Shown here one piece after another: positions 4,597 through 5,584 of a DNA stretch of 5,584 bases. The notes beneath the pieces are model-generated. The model worked only from the letters and a program-made list of their open reading frames with translations, had not been told where the DNA came from and made no database searches. This DNA is from an uncultured Clostridia bacterium. Its GTDB lineage: Bacteria > Bacillota > Clostridia > TANB77 > CAG-508. The DNA is taken from contig CALYBF010000098.1 of the NCBI GenBank assembly GCA_944393755.1, positions 1 to 5,584 of the forward strand, in the 5' to 3' direction. Both the position numbers and the translations under genes were made by a program. Position 1 is the first letter of the stretch, and the number at the start of each line of letters is the position of its first letter.

Positions 4597-5439
4597 ATGC
4601 AAGAAAATAATGAAATAAAATTATTTGAGGATAAAAAGATTAGAGCTAAGTGGAATGATGAACAAGAAAAGTGGTATTTTTCTGTGGTTGATATAGTTGC
4701 AGTATTAACAGATAATGATTATCAAGGTGGAAGAAAATATTGGAAAACTTTAAAAATGAGGTTAAACAAAGAAGGAAGTGAACTGGTAACAAATTGTTAC
4801 CAGTTGAAAATGGAAGCAGATGACGGAAAATTAAGAGATACTGACGTAATGACTACGGAGCAAATTTTGAGATTAGTACAATCAATACCTTCTAAAAAAG
4901 CAGAACCATTTAAAATTTGGTTAGCACAAGTTGGAAAAGAGAGAATAGATGAAGCATATGACCCAGAAATTGCAATAAATAGAGCGTTAGACATATATAG
5001 AAAAAAAGGTTATTCTGAAGAGTGGATAAATCAAAGATTAAAAACTATAGATATAAGAAAAGAATTTACAGATGAATTAAAAGAAAAAGGAATAAAAGAA
5101 AGTAAAGATTTTGCAATATTAACAAATATTTTAACTAAAGTTTGGAGTGGTTATTCTGTTAAAGAATATAAAAATCTAAAAGGTTTAAAAAAAGAAAATT
5201 TGCGTGATAATATGACAAATATGGAACTAGTATTAAATATGCTTGCAGAAACTTCTTCTACTGAAATATCAAAGAGTAAGAACGAAAAAGGTTTTAAAGA
5301 AGCGGAAGATTCAGTAAGAAAGGGAGGCAATATTGCTAAAATTGCAAAAGAACAGTTAGAAAAAGAAACCGGAAAAAAAGTTATATCTAATGAAAATGCT
5401 AAAGAAATAAGAAAATTAAATTCTGATAATATAAATTAA
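4597..5439 (+). CDS. BRO-N domain protein, phage antirepressor/DinD-like
   Basis: The 280-aa product belongs to the BRO/antirepressor superfamily, whose N-terminal domain binds DNA and is common in phages, prophages and other mobile DNA. The BRO-N domain covers about 6-110: EKWYFSVVDIVAVLTD (24-39), YWKTLKMRL (48-56), the ELVTNCYQLKM..DGK segment (62-78), and TTEQILRLVQSIPSKKAEPFKIWLAQVG (86-113), the most diagnostic part. The C-terminal half is helical and ends in RKGGNIAKIAKEQLEKETGKKVIS (241-264), a signature shared with DinD-type proteins. The length matches intact chromosomal family members, so it looks functional. AAGGAG lies 8 nt before ATG. No phage genes or LexA box are visible nearby. 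Molecular function in bacteria is poorly defined, so 'antirepressor' is a family label rather than a demonstrated role. Confidence 0.9.
   Translation: MQENNEIKLFEDKKIRAKWNDEQEKWYFSVVDIVAVLTDNDYQGGRKYWKTLKMRLNKEGSELVTNCYQLKMEADDGKLRDTDVMTTEQILRLVQSIPSKKAEPFKIWLAQVGKERIDEAYDPEIAINRALDIYRKKGYSEEWINQRLKTIDIRKEFTDELKEKGIKESKDFAILTNILTKVWSGYSVKEYKNLKGLKKENLRDNMTNMELVLNMLAETSSTEISKSKNEKGFKEAEDSVRKGGNIAKIAKEQLEKETGKKVISNENAKEIRKLNSDNIN
4781..4805. repeat. Perfect 25-bp palindrome inside the BRO coding sequence
   Basis: AACTGGTAACAA (4781-4792) and TTGTTACCAGTT (4794-4805) are exact inverted repeats around a single A. It encodes residues 62-70 (ELVTNCYQL), a conserved stretch of the BRO-N domain. It could fold as a 10-bp RNA hairpin with a 5-nt loop, or bind a dimeric protein. 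The symmetry is seen directly; the function is unknown. Confidence 0.55.
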
Positions 5440-5440
5440 A

Positions 5441-5481
5441 TTTAATAATAGATAATTAGGAGATAATTATCTATTATTAAA
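5441..5481. repeat. Perfect 18-bp inverted repeat after the BRO gene
   Basis: The arm at 5441-5458 is the exact reverse complement of 5464-5481 around the loop GGAGA. All pairs but one are A-T. It starts 1 nt after the BRO stop codon (5437-5439). No T tract follows on either strand beyond the arm itself (the plus strand continues AACACC), so it is not a standard terminator. It may still be the 3' end of the transcript, a bidirectional stem, or a small mobile-element footprint. Confidence 0.65.
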
Positions 5482-5584
5482 AACACCACCTATGGCACAT
5501 TCGTACTTTCAGTAGTTCACTACTATTATATTAAAAGAATTAAAAAAATTAATAGTTTTGGAAAAAAGAATTGCATAAATTGGT
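5482..5584. other. Right edge, no supported gene
   Basis: No open frame with a ribosome site is visible. An ATG at 5492 reads only seven codons before TAG. A short inverted repeat, AGTAGT (5511-5516) and ACTACT (5519-5524), is present, and the minus strand has a TATAAT (5530 to 5525) without a good -35. It is probably intergenic sequence leading to a gene outside the window. Confidence 0.4.

Noticed and set aside
5492..5584. Broken transposase or other N-terminal fragment starting at ATG 5492
   Set aside because: It has stops after seven codons and again near the end. No frame gives a convincing match and there is no ribosome site.

Overview
The window is AT-rich bacterial DNA that uses the standard genetic code: tryptophan is TGG and every gene ends in TAA. 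It has strong purine-rich ribosome binding sites, TTG and GTG starts, sigma-A type promoters and short intrinsic terminators. Together with the order mraZ-rsmH-ftsL under tandem GTGG boxes, this points to a low-GC Firmicute, most likely a clostridial lineage. The genus cannot be named from this window.

Left part (1-2391): a two-copy 22-bp repeat sits at the extreme left and may be the end of an insertion sequence lying outside the window. The start of the division and cell wall (dcw) cluster follows. It has a promoter, then MraZ operator boxes in the leader, mraZ (TTG start), an unusually long 281-nt spacer to rsmH, rsmH (GTG start) and an ftsL-type gene. The spacer holds about nine A-rich ACAAAAGA-like motifs and a 12-bp RNA hairpin. 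The cluster stops after ftsL at a terminator, so the penicillin-binding protein, mur and mraY genes that usually follow are not here.

Middle (2390-3848): asnS, for asparaginyl-tRNA synthetase, runs on the minus strand toward ftsL. The two genes share one bidirectional terminator. asnS has its own promoter and a leader of only about 30 nt, with no room for a T-box.

Right part (3865-5584) looks accessory. The first unit is a self-contained single-gene cassette (promoter, palindromic operator over the transcription start, 151-aa protein of unknown family, strong terminator) with clearly higher GC than its surroundings. The second is a BRO-N family (phage antirepressor/DinD-like) gene with its own promoter. 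It carries a palindrome in its leader, a perfect 25-bp palindrome inside its coding sequence, and an 18-bp perfect inverted repeat just after its stop codon. The last 103 bases hold no gene I can support.

The housekeeping genes are conventional. The points most worth a second look are the foreign-looking cassette with its operator, the palindromes of the BRO gene, and the unusual mraZ-rsmH spacer.
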